Of a stretch of 64,000 nucleotides of DNA, positions 1-12,900 are shown in pieces. The stretch spans positions 4,092,001-4,156,000 of the forward strand of contig NC_134764.1 of the NCBI RefSeq assembly GCF_050436995.1, read 5' to 3'. Source of the DNA: Anticarsia gemmatalis (taxonomy: Eukaryota; Arthropoda; Insecta; Lepidoptera; Erebidae). Below the pieces are notes generated by a model that did no database searches, was not told the origin of the DNA, and saw nothing but the letters and a program-made list of their open reading frames with translations. The position numbers were made by a program, and so were the translations under genes. Within the stretch, counting starts at the first letter, position 1. Every line of letters starts with the position of its first letter.

Positions 1-83
1 TCATAAGAAAGCCTGATGAAGGACATGTAATAGATCCATTTAAGGAATCAGAAATCCAAGAAGTTGATGAAGAAGAAGATTAA
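1..83 (+). CDS. 3' end of an unidentified protein-coding gene (partial)
   Basis: Codons in the frame starting at base 3 are open from the window edge to a TAA at 81-83. They encode a short acidic tail ending in EIQEVDEEED. An acidic C-terminus is common to many nuclear and cytosolic proteins, so I cannot name the gene. A possible poly(A) signal AATAAA lies at 207-212, with an ATTAAA variant near 108. The exon's 5' end is either outside the window or within the first bases. Confidence 0.4.
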   Translation, partial: IRKPDEGHVIDPFKESEIQEVDEEED

Positions 84-1374
84 TTAATACTTAAATAGTA
101 ATACAAAAATTAAATCTTAATTTAGTCTATTGATTTATAAGTTAATTGTTTTTTTACGTTTATTTAAATAACTCCTGTTTGAATTTGTGCTGTATTCATT
201 TTTATTAATAAATATTTTATATCTTAAATTTCTATATATTTTTTTTGCTATGCCCATTATTCTATGGTAAACAATTAGTAAATTTAAATGTGTAACATGA
301 CTCATACTCAGCAATACATTATATTTGACACTTGGATTCAAATATTTATATTATACCGCTTGTAACGTGTTAAAGACAGCCTAGACGGCATCGTCGCCAG
401 TTCTATAGATACCTACCTACTTTAATTTATTTACGAGTTAGTAAAATTAATGGGAAAAGGGGGCAGGTAATAAACTGTCGTGATTTCTCTGCCTAAGCTT
501 ACTGATATCTATTGAGAAGCTGCTAACGACTTAACAGCTACCTTGCCCTATTTATGACACAGATGTATATGAGTCTAACAGTAAATCGAAGAAATCATTA
601 AAAAAAATTTAGTATCGCCTTCTCGCTCCCGCGCGATTTGAAGATCATAGAGTAAACCGGAAGTATGAGATGATGCTATTCCGGTCGGCGCACGGTCTTT
701 CTAAACCTATCAAAGATGGCAACATCTTTCTGGATTTTATATCAGATAAACATAAACATGATCCAGCTCTTCCTGATTGAAGCGACCTGTTTGATTAACT
801 TTACTATATCCTACGCACTAGTTGCGGCAAGTTAATAAATTATGCTAATTAAACTTTAGCACTTCAGTACTCAAAAAATCTACCTACTACAGGTAAATCT
901 TTTGGAAATTAAAACGAAAAGTACACTCATTTAAACAGGATGATTAAAAATATATATTATCAATATTTTGTGACTTGAAAGTTAACTATATAAAAAATAT
1001 ATATTTCTTTTCATGGTAGGTACCGCGTCCTTCCCCCACCGAAATCCCTCCCTTTCCCACCATTTTTATATAAAGGGTTTTTTATAAGGTCGAGATGCCG
1101 CCATTTTCTACATAATCTTTATTTGTACGAAAATAACGGATCTCATGATTTCTTGAATTAAACTGTGACACTTTTCTTTTTACTTTTGTATTATTAGCTT
1201 CATCATTTGAGAAACTAAACACCATAAAACAAATTTTAATAATATTACGGTCTCCATTTTAGTTCGGAATTTGACATTAAAAAAACCTTTTGAAATGACA
1301 GCTTGATTTGGTTTGGTTTCCGCTACTGTGCTGTTGTGCTATTTTTTGGTTTTCGATACGAAAATTATAAGAAA
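84..1374. other. Intergenic spacer and presumed MEP-1 promoter
   Basis: No credible coding exon is visible. The first 150 bases are probably the 3' UTR of the upstream gene. The last 100-300 bases before 1375 should hold the MEP-1 promoter and 5' UTR, but no clear TATA box was recognised. Confidence 0.4.
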
Positions 1375-4300
1375 ATGTCGATTTCTACTGCTACAGGTAT
1401 ATATCCAATGATTGTTTATATGTTTTCATAGAAATCAGCTATAATATTGACGTGTTTACCATCAAACCTGGTGGAGTTGTTTTTTCGGAGAAATGCCATG
1501 GAATCCCATATGGCGGTCCATACTCCACATGATTTAATGACGCTATTTGATAAATAATATTGTTCCTTCTTGATATGATTACAATAGTGCTTCGTTTATC
1601 ATTTAAAACAGCAGGGTAAAGTTGTTGAAGATTACATTAGGATTACTACGATTTACTGGTCTTTCTGGCGTCCTCGTAATTGCCGGACGCTCACAAGTGG
1701 CAATAGGAGTTAAGTTTTAGTTATGTCATAGTTCTATTAGTTAAATATCAGGGTTATCATTCTCTTTTTATTCCATACATTCTAAGTGCAATAGCTTGTG
1801 CTAGGGAGGTCAACTACTCATTGAAATGAAGATCTCTATTTATTTACCTACGTGATCAACTTTTTCAGATGAACGAACGGAAGGTGACGATGATACATCA
1901 CAAGGCAGTCAACCAAAGGATGAAAGCAGTGACTCTGAAAATGAGAATGAGCCCCAAAGCCAAAATGGTGGCTCTCCAGTACCTGAGGTTCATGAGATTA
2001 CAAGTGACGACGACGAAGACTGTGTGGTGACTAATGATGATGATGATTCATCAAATTCAAGTACAGACAGTAATGACAGTTCTGATGAATCACAAAATGG
2101 CAATAAAGACATGGACAATAAAAAGATAGAAGAGCAGCAGCTTGAGAATGGAGCTGATGAATCTGATGTGGAAGAAGTGTCAATGGAAGACCCTCTGAAT
2201 GAAGCCCCTGTCAAGAACAAACCTATAGTTATCAGTGATACAAAAAGTTTGGCAGACTTAGCCACAAAGCAGTCTAAGCCAAATGGTGAACAAAGTAGTG
2301 AGCCAACTGTTGTTATAATTGATACTAACTCTATATTATCTGGTAAAGCTCAAAAACCAGCTCCAGCTAAACCTACAACTACCAGTGCTCTTGATGCCCA
2401 TAACCTGTGCCAGAGCATTGCCGCTCGTGGCACCACAATTACACCTGTAAGTGTTAAAACTGCCGCTAGCAGCAGCAACCCCCCAGCAGCACCACAGCCT
2501 AACATCCTGCCATCACTCACAGATGACATGTTTGTAGTTGAAGCACCATCATTTATTGTCCCTTATGTATATGAGAAGCCTTCAGTAAAGCCTTTCAGGG
2601 AATTTGTTGACAAATTAGGCAAGGAACTAGAAGAGCTGAAAATTAAGGAGGAACAAGAAAAAATCGAAAAGGAAAAGTTAGAAAAAGAAAAGAAAGAACA
2701 AGAGAGAAAGGAAAAGATAGAAAGAGGTGAACTTGTGGAAGATGAAGACTCTAGTGAAAAAGAAGCAAAGACTGCTGAAGAGACAGCTAAGGAACAGAAA
2801 GCTCTTAAAAAACAACAAAAGAGGCGGAAGCATGAGGAAGATGATGATTCTTGGGATGGTGAGTCATCCTCTGGATCTGATGATGTCAGTGATGAAGATG
2901 CTGTTCTTATTAAAGAGAGAGATGATTCCATTGACCCTATTAGCCTAATTGCTAAAAGTCTAAGTGGTGGGAAATCAGACACTTATTTTGATTGCTCTCT
3001 TGGGCAATTTTTCATAAACATTGGACTTAACTTAGTTCAGGAATATGTTCAAACAGATTTATTGAAGCACCAGAATCGTAAATTGTATAAGGAAAAGAAA
3101 TCTGGACGAAGTACAAAGGCTACTGAGGCAGCCATAGCCTCACTTACCCAAAACTTAGATTTCAGTAAGAAAACAAATTCACCTTTTGCTCTTATACAGA
3201 AAAGATGCGAATTTTGTAGCTTTAAGACAGAGTCTATGCTAGTTATGGCTCACCACTTAGAAGCCCCACATATGAGAAACAATATCTACAAATGTAACTC
3301 ATGTGAGTTTGAAATCCGGAGCCCACATGATATTTTATTCCACATGGAAGCAGAACACAATATCAGAGGTAGACTGGAGAGAGCACCTGCATATCAACAA
3401 TGTGCAAATTGTCACTTTGAAGATAATAGTAAAACTAAACTAGCACGGCATTTAATTGCATGTGCCAAGAAATTCAAGCCAGATCTTAACTTAGCGCCTC
3501 CATTAGAGTGGGAGCCTCCAGCAAAGATACCAAAATTAACACGAGCTCGCAATAATATGGTTGGACCATACCAGACCAACTTTAATAGGACTCAAATGAA
3601 TATGAACAATTTGAGTCGGCCCCAATTAAATATTACAAATGTAATGCCTAATATACCAGTACTTGGCCGACCTCGGGGTCGCCCCCCAATAACTGGACCC
3701 CCACGCGCGACTCCTGTTTCAGGCTTGCCAATTATTCGCAGTGGGGTTATGATTATGCACAATACTCCCCCTGTTGGCACCACAATAGCAAATTATCCTA
3801 TGATACAAAATAATCAAAGCAACAATGCTACTCCCAAGATATCAATCACTCCACTCCCACGGGCACCTCAGCCATCATCTTCACAAGCATCACAGAATTC
3901 CAAGGCTACTTTTGTTATCTGCGAAATTTGCGATGGCTATATAAAAGACCTAGAACAGCTGAGAAATCACATGCAGTGGATACACAAAGTTAAGATTCAC
4001 CCTAAGATGATTTACAACAGGCCACCATTAAATTGCCAAAAATGTCAGTTTAGATTTTTCACTGATCAGGGACTTGAGAGGCACCTTCTTGGCTCCCATG
4101 GTTTGGTGACAAGTTCTATGCAAGAGGCAGCTAATAAGGGCAAAGATGCTGGCAGGTGTCCCGTGTGTGGTAGGGTGTATCAGTGGAAGCTACTGAATCA
4201 TGTTTCAAGGGACCATAATATGACATTGAAACCAGCACACCTCTCCTACAAGTGTACAGTGTGCACCGCCACATTTGGCATGTACAAACAGTTTGAGAAT

Positions 4301-4483
4301 CATGTATACTCAGCTCATAGTGTCGTGGCTAAGCGAGTCATGGACAAGAGCAAGGCTCCTGCTCAAGCAGCCAAAGTCCCTGACTCAGACCCACTGCTGA
4401 AACCACTTAAAATCAATGATGAGATTACTATCATACCGCAACCTGCAAAATCGACTGTTACTATTACTGCTAAGGGTAAATAA
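1375..4483 (+). CDS. MEP-1: MEP-1 homologue, multi-C2H2 zinc-finger chromatin protein
   Basis: The CDS is join(1375..1396, 1869..4483), 878 aa. A tiny first exon encodes MSISTAT. It is spliced by a consensus donor (G|GTATAT) to an acceptor after TTTTTCAG, and the frame is continuous. The N-terminus is acidic and Ser-rich, followed by a charged KEK/EKE coiled-coil-like stretch near residues 265-300. C2H2-type fingers start near residues 454, 483, 519, 692, 730, 771 and 803, with a Pro/Arg-rich GRPRGRPP linker between the two groups. Spacing and sequence match the insect MEP-1 family (Drosophila MEP-1, partner of the Mi-2 ATPase in the dMec repressor complex). The role is nuclear transcriptional repression, inferred from the family. 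An internal ATG at 2024 is not the start, because the frame is open upstream to the splice junction. Confidence 0.93.
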
Positions 4484-4896
4484 CATTGATGTTGAGGGAG
4501 TGTGCAGACTGTACTGGCACCGTAGAGATAATTCCGCTTTATCAGTGATGCACATCCATGGTTTCAAGCAGTATTGTGTAAATAAACTTAAAATGTATTA
4601 ATCTTATTTAAAATATTACTGAAGAACCAGAGGTATGGTGATAAATAGCCAATGAATACACTATGGATAGTATTTTTGACAAAATGTTATCAGTTGTAAA
4701 TTCAATGTATAAAACTTGCAAATGTACCAATCTATATTGAATAGCAATTTCTATGTTGGCAATATAGTAAAGCTTTTCCCACTGTTACAATTATAGTGGT
4801 TTTAGCAGTGATTATTTAACTGTCACAAAATATACAAAACACTTGATAAAAAATATTGATCTGTATCTCCTTGCTGTAAAATAGATCATTTGTTAG

Positions 4897-4912
4897 AATA
4901 AAGTGAAATAAA
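4897..4912 (+). terminator. Candidate poly(A) signals of MEP-1
   Basis: Two AATAAA hexamers lie at 4897-4902 and 4907-4912, about 420 bases after the MEP-1 stop codon. Earlier A-rich candidates near 4579 could also be used. Confidence 0.4.
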
Positions 4913-4914
4913 TG

Positions 4915-7912
4915 CAAACTTACAATGTAACTTTAATTATAATATTATGCTCCAGTATTTATTTATTTCAGTCTCGTATTATTCTGATTGTAGCATACTG
5001 TCAGCTTCTAGAATAATTCATAGGTGATATAAGTTTACAGAAATATTGTAAAAAAAAATAATTCACGTAGATACTTTCCATTATGAGTGTATAATATTAA
5101 ATCAATGTACGATTATAACATTTAGCTAAGTTTAGGATATAAATGGTAGGAACTAAATTGTAATTAAGTGAAATATTGAGTCAAAAAACCCATTACCTTG
5201 ATATACTACAAACAGTGTTATTGGATACTAGCGGAACCATTACTACCAACGGTCTTATTTATTTCTGATCTCAGGTCAACAAGATATAATGTTGATTGGG
5301 TAAAAGTTTACTGAATTGTTAATGTACTTATAGAACTGAAAATGATGTATTTTTTTTATTTAATAAAAAGACCACTGTAATTGCTTATAGGTTTTTATTT
5401 TATGCAGACTAACTTGAAATAAAACCTAAAATGGACGTGAATAAAACAAAAGCGCTGTGTACATTAATATACTTACTTAGATATGCTTAAGGTAAGAAAA
5501 CAGTAGTAGAGCAAGAAATTTATAAAAATGGTTTGTTTACTGTACACGCTTATCTTCGTATCTACGGGTCGGTTTTAAATGAAACTTGTAACTTTCACTC
5601 GTGAGTTTGGGCAAATATAGGCTTTAGTCATTTTGAGAACACATTCGATTCAAAACCACAATAGATCAGGTAGCTAATATAAGGAGTATAAAACCGGCGT
5701 TATAAAAAAATGTCTTATAAAATCTATTTCTGTTAGGACTGCCTCCGGATCACTAGGAAGTCAAGAACAATATCTTATATCATATGTCGGCTTGCTTGTC
5801 ATATGACTTGCAGACTTAATAAAATAGGACTTCTTAAGGTAAGGCCATGGGCCCCCTTACACTCGCACGCTAGGATACTGTGCGTCAGGAGAATTGAATT
5901 CGTAGATGAATGATATAGGTACGTTCATATCTCATGTGGAAATCAAAACACTTTTATTCTCAAGTCTACTAGTTGCAAAAAACCATCTATATTTAATAAA
6001 GTAAGTGGTTGACGTAGTACCTAGTAATTCTACAAAAAGTCTTCGCTGAGAAAGTACCTATTAAGTTAGTAGGTACATTAAGAACGAGAACGCTAGACTT
6101 AAAAAACCTAATAACACTGCAAGGCATCAAAATATAAGTACATAAAAGAAATTAATCGATCGAGGGTCGGTAGGGATCGGTGCTTCGGGGGAATGAATAG
6201 TGCCGGGGGACCGACAGGTAGATACTTAGTCTGCGTGTGTGTAGTCGCCGCGCAACGTTCACGAGTTGACGACACGTGGATATGTATTGGAACGTTGTGG
6301 AATGGTTTTTATTTGTAGTAAGGGCTACTCCTATGAGGTCGTTACTACTTTAAAAAAGGTTAACTCTATGTCGTAAGTCGGATAGAATATAAAAAAAATA
6401 CCAAACACGATTTTTCTCGTCAATATGCAGAATTAGTCTACCTACTTAGGAAAACAATAAGTCTAGTTTAGCGCCCGCCTGACTGCTTAACATGTATTCT
6501 TGAAAATTTAAACAAACAACTAAAGCTATAGTTTTAATTTACTTTGTGTAAAACAGACACAAAAAAATAGAGCTTGAAGCGAAGCTAGATAGACACGTTT
6601 CCACAACCTAAGGGTGTGTTTCCACTGACACAGTGCTGAGTGGAGCGTGAATAAAATTGATCAATCACAGAGCACGAAATCTTTATTCAGCGCGAGTGGA
6701 AACAGGTTCTTCTTGAAAATGCACCCTATAATCGCAGGTTCTAGCTAGCAATATCTTGCGCAAAGGATTTGACTGCTTCTCACGCAATTTTCGAGTATCA
6801 GGCGCCTTCTTGGTTTTTTAAACTGAGCTCAACAATAAGCCCTCTATATTAGGTGCCTGACTATATTTCTGCGCTAGTTAGATACGATACAAAATCAGTA
6901 ACTTGGTGCTATGTGTTATGCGGCTATAACGCCGGAGCAAGTTTAATTTAATAACGGATGCATCGTCGTCCCCGTCGCTTCTAACGGTGCAGTATCAGTA
7001 GAAGTGGGCAAATCGGTATTCGGCAACGAATACAACAGGGTTATCGAACTTTCAAACTTTTTTGGAACTATGTATGGTACCTAAGAAAGTTTTCTATTCT
7101 CAAACATTCTTCATTACATATTCTGTGACATAGCAATGCAGTATCTACCTAGTTACAATGAGTATTCATTTACCTATCTAGTCGTAGAAAAGGAATCTAT
7201 AATAGATCACTAACTACCGCATTTTAGGAGCCTTATCGTTTGACTTAAATACCTATATAAGTTTAGGTAGGTATGTGCCGTATGTGGCTCATCGCTTGGT
7301 GTTTGGCATTCTATCTTACGAATTGTGCAGCAGCTGTCATTGAAGATCCCGGTGCAGAAATTTCATAGCGGAAGAACTTAGTAGATAGCAGAATATAACT
7401 GTCTGCTACGTGTTGATCACTTCTTTTCCGATTAGCAGATAGGTACCTCCGCGTGGTACTGTTTATCAGATTTCGTAACATTTTACTTTCCATCATAGAA
7501 CCGAAAAAATCGGTCAAGATGTTCTGTCCACCTATCTCACTTTTAGTCGCCTCTGGCGTAGTGGTAGTAGCGTAGGTTAGAAAATAAGTACAACCGGTGC
7601 GTTGGGTTCTCAAAAGTTGTTCCTGGTTCTCAATTTTTTAGAACATACAGAAGGTACCTTACTAAGTAATTGTTAATGATTTCGTCTGTCGAACATCTGC
7701 ATCGGTTTTACCACCCGATCAGAAATATGAATATTTGAATTTCGTCGACCTCTCCCTATATAATAATTCAATTTAACCCCTACCTGTAACTGGTACCTAA
7801 TTATTTAAGTAGTGCAACCTTCCATAATCATCAATACGTAAACCATCTATGCACGGAATCGAAGAAATTTTTAATTTTCAGTAATTGGGTACAAAGGGAC
7901 CTTCGTCGTTAA
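4915..7912. other. AT-rich intergenic region
   Basis: About 3 kb between MEP-1 and the next recognisable element. Frames here are short and lack homology-like composition. The only structured item seen is the fold-back repeat at 6617-6704. The 100-codon minus-strand frame at 7311-7613 has no supporting features. Confidence 0.4.
6617..6704. repeat. Small fold-back (MITE-like) repeat
   Basis: TGTTTCCACT at 6617-6626 is the exact reverse complement of AGTGGAAACA at 6695-6704. An inner TGAATAAA/TTTATTCA pair lies between them. The nested inverted arms suggest a small fold-back element. No clear target duplication was found. Confidence 0.35.
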
Positions 7913-8080
7913 CAATAGCGCTATCATCATCATCTCAGCCGGGAATCGTCCACTGCTGGACAAAGGCCTCCCCCATCGAGCGCCAATAGGACCGGTCCTG
8001 GGCCGCCCTCATCCATCGGACTCCGACAACCCTTACCAGGTCGTCGGTCCATCTTGTGGGGGGCCTGCCAATAGCGCTAT
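7913..8080 (-). mobile_element. 5'-truncated RTE-type LINE 3' end with target-site duplication
   Basis: Read on the minus strand, 8068-7925 encodes a C-terminal reverse-transcriptase tail (RPPTRWTDDLVRV...WRSMGEAFVQQW) followed by a GATGATGATG microsatellite-like end. This is the usual 3' end of RTE-type non-LTR elements in Lepidoptera. It is flanked by a perfect 12-bp duplication CAATAGCGCTAT at 7913-7924 and 8069-8080, so this is a complete but heavily 5'-truncated insertion. Confidence 0.8.
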
Positions 8081-8901
8081 AAGCTAAAAAAAAACAATCC
8101 AAACAGATACCAACCTGCCTGCCTACAAATCCGCTCAGCTGCTTCCTCCAGCTCTTTGCAATACTTATTAACTTTTATGGCACGACTTCGGGTACGATAC
8201 CTACCAAAAACAAGAAAAAAAAAGTTTGATGAAATTAGTTTAATATTATTCGTATGTATGAAACGTAATTTAGTTACATGAGTACCTACTATACTTAATA
8301 GTATTTATTTTATTTTGAAGATAAATATATATTTTTTAATGACTTCAGCAATATTCTGTATAATTTAATTTAGTTCGCATCCCTGCACATCCCTGTTGCG
8401 TTGCTTACGTCAAGCAAGTCATGACATTTATCTTAAATTTGACATTTGACATTCTTTTTCCAGCAGTCGCACGATGCGCTTGCTGTAACATTCCGTTGTT
8501 ACTCCTCTGAGGTCCTCTGACGGTGCTTTCTGCTTATTTTCTTCGTAAGTAAACCCTGAAATCATTATTCATTTATAATTCGCAAACAATAGGCTCTCGT
8601 GCTAAAGAGCTCTGTTCTTTTAGATTGGATTTAGTTTTAAAAATCTCGCCCATGTGTTATACCACGTGGTTTTCTTAGTTAAAAAAAGGAACTTAATTAG
8701 TAAATCATTATAGTGATTGACGTGAGATATTTAATACTTATCAGTATCACAATTCCCATGCTTACTCACCTGTTATATTTGTATTACTGACTACTCGATA
8801 AGATTATTTGGTTAGGCCGCGCGGTCGATGCGTTCCTTCCGGTAATGCAAACATTATCGGTCGATTTATCAGTTATTTTCTACACTTCGTATCTTGTCTT
8901 G

Positions 8902-8979
8902 ATAACATGATGAAAGAAACACGAGCCAAAAAGTGTTTATATGATTAACACGTGATATTTAATGATAGGCCTGATTCTT
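8902..8979 (+). ncRNA. Candidate C/D-box snoRNA, copy 1 (intron 1 of host)
   Basis: A C box ATGATGA lies at 8907-8913 and a D box CTGA at 8971-8974. The 68 nt from C to D equal copy 2. Between them is a hairpin AAACAC/GTGTTT around a GAGCCAAA loop, a C'-like TATGATT and a conserved stretch TAATGATAGG just before the D box, where a guide would lie. The RNA target was not identified. Terminal pairing is weak in this copy. Confidence 0.5.
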
Positions 8980-9187
8980 CTGATCTAACCTAATCTAATT
9001 TTTTCCTAAACATAATTAGCTTTAAACATTCATTTTGAAATTCCAGATGATGTTCCAGTCGGGATCAGCAATTACTATCAGGTATTATATTTTAATCATT
9101 GGATAGCTTATGACTAAGCCTGAGAAATAGTTCTTTATTACTCCACTTATAATCAATAGAATTAAGATAAAAGTAATTAACAAAGTT

Positions 9188-9267
9188 AATCTATGATGAC
9201 AATCAACATGAGCCAAATATGTTGTTATGATAACAATGTGATATTAAATGATAGGCCTGATTCAACT
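9188..9267 (+). ncRNA. Candidate C/D-box snoRNA, copy 2 (intron 2 of host)
   Basis: A C box ATGATGA lies at 9193-9199 and a D box CTGA at 9257-9260. The terminal stem AAGTTAAT...ATTCAACTT flanks the boxes. The internal hairpin CAACAT/ATGTTG keeps the same GAGCCAAA loop as copy 1 but changes both members of two base pairs, which points to selected RNA structure. The region before the D box (TAAATGATAGG) is nearly identical between copies, as expected for a shared guide. Confidence 0.55.
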
Positions 9268-9712
9268 TATATCCTTAAACTTCATACCACTTGATCTACT
9301 TCACATCCTAATTTGTGTTTCTTTAATTACAGGTAAGGCGAATCTGCATTTTTATTATCCAGTCTAGGTGTAGTTTAAATTAATGTTTTATTTCTTTTTA
9401 TAATGATTATTGATTAACTGTAATTTTTGGTGATAAAATAAAATAAAACTTTTTATTCATTTGCATTTGCTTGCTTTTTTTTATTCCCTGGTAAAAAAAA
9501 ACCAAATCCATTGATTTATTCTGAAATTTAAATGAATTGCCTTTCCAATGATACCTTACAGTCATATGTCTACCATTGATTAATAGGGTTAAAATGACTT
9601 TGAAGGGAATTCTTAAAGAGGTGCGATTTTTGTGACGCTGAGTGTATATGGAAAGTACAAAAAATGATCTGTTTGGATTGGATAATAAAACAATTAAAAT
9701 ATGCATTTGGTT

Positions 9713-9718
9713 TTTATT
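9713..9718 (-). terminator. Candidate poly(A) signal of PPO2
   Basis: TTTATT on the + strand is AATAAA on the minus strand, about 230 bases beyond the PPO2 stop codon. The snoRNA host gene converges from the other side and ends about 270 bases away. Confidence 0.4.
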
Positions 9719-9949
9719 ATTACATTTTCTCTTACAATAAACGGGTCAATTACATTAGTATAGTCTACAAATAAAATATTATGTACAAGTATATTTACAC
9801 AGTTAAATCTTACAGCTAAATAACTATCAGTCCAACATTTTATATTGCTAAATCTATTACCTAAAATAACTTCATAGATTTTAATTTACTTGCCATGTAG
9901 CTTTGTATCTCTAAAAATCATTTCCATGGGTACATAACGTAAGTCAAAT

Positions 9950-12900
9950 TTATTGAGGAGTGGTATTGTCTAGACGGATTGTAATGTCTTGCAGACCCAT
10001 GTTAGGTCGTATGAAACCTTCAATAGTTGTAGCAGTGCTTGAAGGTCGGTCGAATGGGAAGCCCATAGCGCGGCGGTCAGGGTATTTCCTGTCCCTCAGT
10101 CCACAGAAGCTGGAGGCTTCGACGCAGCTTGCTTGTGGTCCATCAGGTTGGTCAATCTGTAAAAACAATTAAGTTTATCTATGATCACAGCAAGCAGGCT
10201 TTACCGTGTTTTGCTAGAAGAGTCACCCAAACTTAGTAAAGACGACAGGGCCGCATCCTAAAAGAAGTGATAAAAATACAAAAAAAAATACTCACGCTAT
10301 CTAATTCATAGTTAGAAAGCATCACGAACAACTGGTAAACGGCGCCAGCCTCTGTGCCCTTAGGTACAAGCATGTGTTGAGGCCACCCACATCCACAGAA
10401 GTTGAACGCGGCTTGATCGTTCCTACGCTGGTCACTTCTTCGTCCCGAAACATCGCGGAAGGTCTGCTCGAATGGAATTGTCACGGAAGACTGGGTAGAT
10501 TGTCTGGTAATTGTGTTCTGGCCGGCGTTTACTAGAGAAAGAAAAGTAGGTAGGTATGTTATCCGACTATAAAACTAGATGGGTACGTATTACAGTTTCG
10601 CCATATTTCTGATGTATACTGGTAGTATCGACGAAATACTTACATGGCATCACAAATCTGTCCATTTCTATGAACATCTTCCTTTGGTCTGATAATGACC
10701 AGTTAGCATTGCGCTCATCAAACTTGGGTGCTATGAAGATGCGAACAGTAGTGCGACGGGCAGGTCCAGTATTGTTTACGTTGATGCTGTAGCCAAAAAA
10801 ATACAATATTTAATGATACAGCTAACTGGACTTTTTTTAATAATATCAGTTAGTTACGTACTGCTACTGTTTAGTACTTATGAGATTATTAGTACGCCTG
10901 AAGATTACAGAACACGCGCAAGTAAGAAAAAATATTATGAAGATACTAATATCTTGATACTTACACATATCTGTATGGCCTATGGTTCAAATGAGTGAAT
11001 TCAGCGAAAACGGGACCACGGTCGGAGAAATCTAAACCTCCGGACAGATCAACGGCACTCTTCATCCAGTATGTGTTAAGAGTATTGGTCTGACTGTTGT
11101 CACCCTGGATCTCTATTGATGTCACTTGGACACCAGGGTTATCAAGCTGAAATCACATGGAAATATCAATCTGTAGCTCGTAAAATAATAATCTATTGCT
11201 GCTGCAAAATGCTATATGCTATTGTAAGGTGGACCCAGAGCCTTAAACATCCCTCATTCTGTGAAGAGACCCAGCATTAGGACATTAAAGGGTTCATTTG
11301 CTTATAATTGAGAATTATGCCGGACAAGGGGAACGACCATTCGTTAACATCTTAATTATATTTAAATGTTATTGGGCTGAATTCATAACTGTGATTTGCA
11401 CCTGGAGAAACCACCTCACTTATTATTATTGTTGAGTATGTAGGGCGATTTTACTAGCTCAATTACATTTATGAAGTATACTAGAAAACTTGCGGTTTAA
11501 TATTATATTAACAAACCTCTGATGCAGTGTATGGTCTAACATAGGGTGATTCCTTATGTTTCTGGCAGGTGTCGTCTATCCATGCGTGCCAGCGGTAGAA
11601 GAACGGATCACGCATTGTGGTCGCTTCGTCGGCAATCACACCAAACGATTCCTAGTAACGTAAATATATAATTATTAACTTAATGAGTCACACCAGCACA
11701 TCAAAATATGACTATTAAACATACTGCATTTAATTTGTGTACTTATGCTGATAATAATAGTTTTTGTTTTATCAAAATCGGATCAAAATTACCGAAGTTA
11801 CAGCGTTATAAAGTTTCACTGCTTTTTTAAATTTGCGTTGCTTCGCGCGCTATGCGCTGACGTCACGACGCAACAGACACGCTTGTTCGACTGCGGGTGA
11901 TGCGGAGTTTTGATTTGAAAAGTGATTTGCATTTAATATTTAAAGAGTCTGAGTATGTGTATGTGTTATAAATTTAATCATCGTGTTTTTTGTAAAATAA
12001 GCCTCCACTAAGATATCCTCGATCTCGATCGCCACGCACACAATCATCAACTAGACCCAGGTAAAGAAAGTTGAACTCGTATACTACTAATAATATTTTT
12101 GTGTGTAGTTAACAATAAAATTGAAAGTTTGTTACAACTGGCATTACAAATAATGAGTGTTACGTACCTACCAAGTGTAAATTTGGAAAACATCGTTTTA
12201 AAATAATATTATAAAAAAAAAAGTTGTCACCCCTGCCTCTGACTTTAGTCAGGTTGATGGCTATCATATGAACGCATGAATCTACTCTGTAGGTAGGTAG
12301 TCTTATATGATTGGGTGTGTAATGAGAACTTTTAAACTAACATTTTAATTTTGATATTATTAGATTTAATAAACATGGGTTCTTTTTTCAAAACAAAAAA
12401 CCAACGCCAACTCAACCGCCGCGCTCGGCTCGCCGCCGCCTGTGAGGTCATTGAACTGCTTATTAAATAGTATCAACTGTTAGGTAGAAGTTCATTGCTA
12501 GGTATGTATGAACATGATATGGCATCTTGATCTTGAGGAAGTGTTCAAAAGGCAATAAACTTCTATTTAACATTTGCGCTTGACGGTATCAGAACCGGGC
12601 TTTAAGTTTTAGATTAGGTGTCTTTTGCAAAAATATAAAACAGTTTACATGGTACAGAAAAAAACAATTTTTGGGGTGTTTTTTTACTGGAGTTAGTACA
12701 CATAGGAACAATACAATATTTTCTAACCATTTTGTTTGTCCACTATAAGCAAAACAAATTATTTAAAGCGAAACCGCGAGAGCGCAACGAGCCTATGTAG
12801 GTATCGGCAAGTACTGACGAAATAGCAGTGTCACGAGATGACGTCACACGTCCGTGCGGCCGCTTCGCCGGAGTTTGGCGCGAAGGCCATACTTTCACGT

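Larger units (their letters stand above)
8454..9450 (+). ncRNA. Probable non-coding snoRNA host gene (three exons)
   Basis: The inferred transcript starts at a pyrimidine run (CTTTTTCC at 8454-8461, resembling a 5'TOP start). Exon 1 ends at 8544 before GTAAGT, exon 2 is 9047-9081 (ATTCCAG acceptor, GTATT donor) and exon 3 starts at 9333 after TTAATTACAG. Likely poly(A) signals (AATAAA) lie around 9435-9446. The exons carry no credible reading frame: the first ATG is followed by a stop after four codons. Each intron holds one of two related C/D-box-like RNAs, which is typical of snoRNA host genes. The splice sites and the snoRNA pair are seen in sequence. The TOP start and poly(A) site are inference. 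Confidence 0.5.

Noticed and set aside
2563..2982. 139-codon Ser-rich frame opposite MEP-1
   Set aside because: A mirror of the acidic/Lys-rich MEP-1 coding strand (GAA/GAT giving TTC/ATC); not an independent gene.
7311..7613. 100-codon minus-strand frame in the MEP-1/PPO2 spacer
   Set aside because: No family-like motif, no promoter or splice context, ordinary AT-rich composition.
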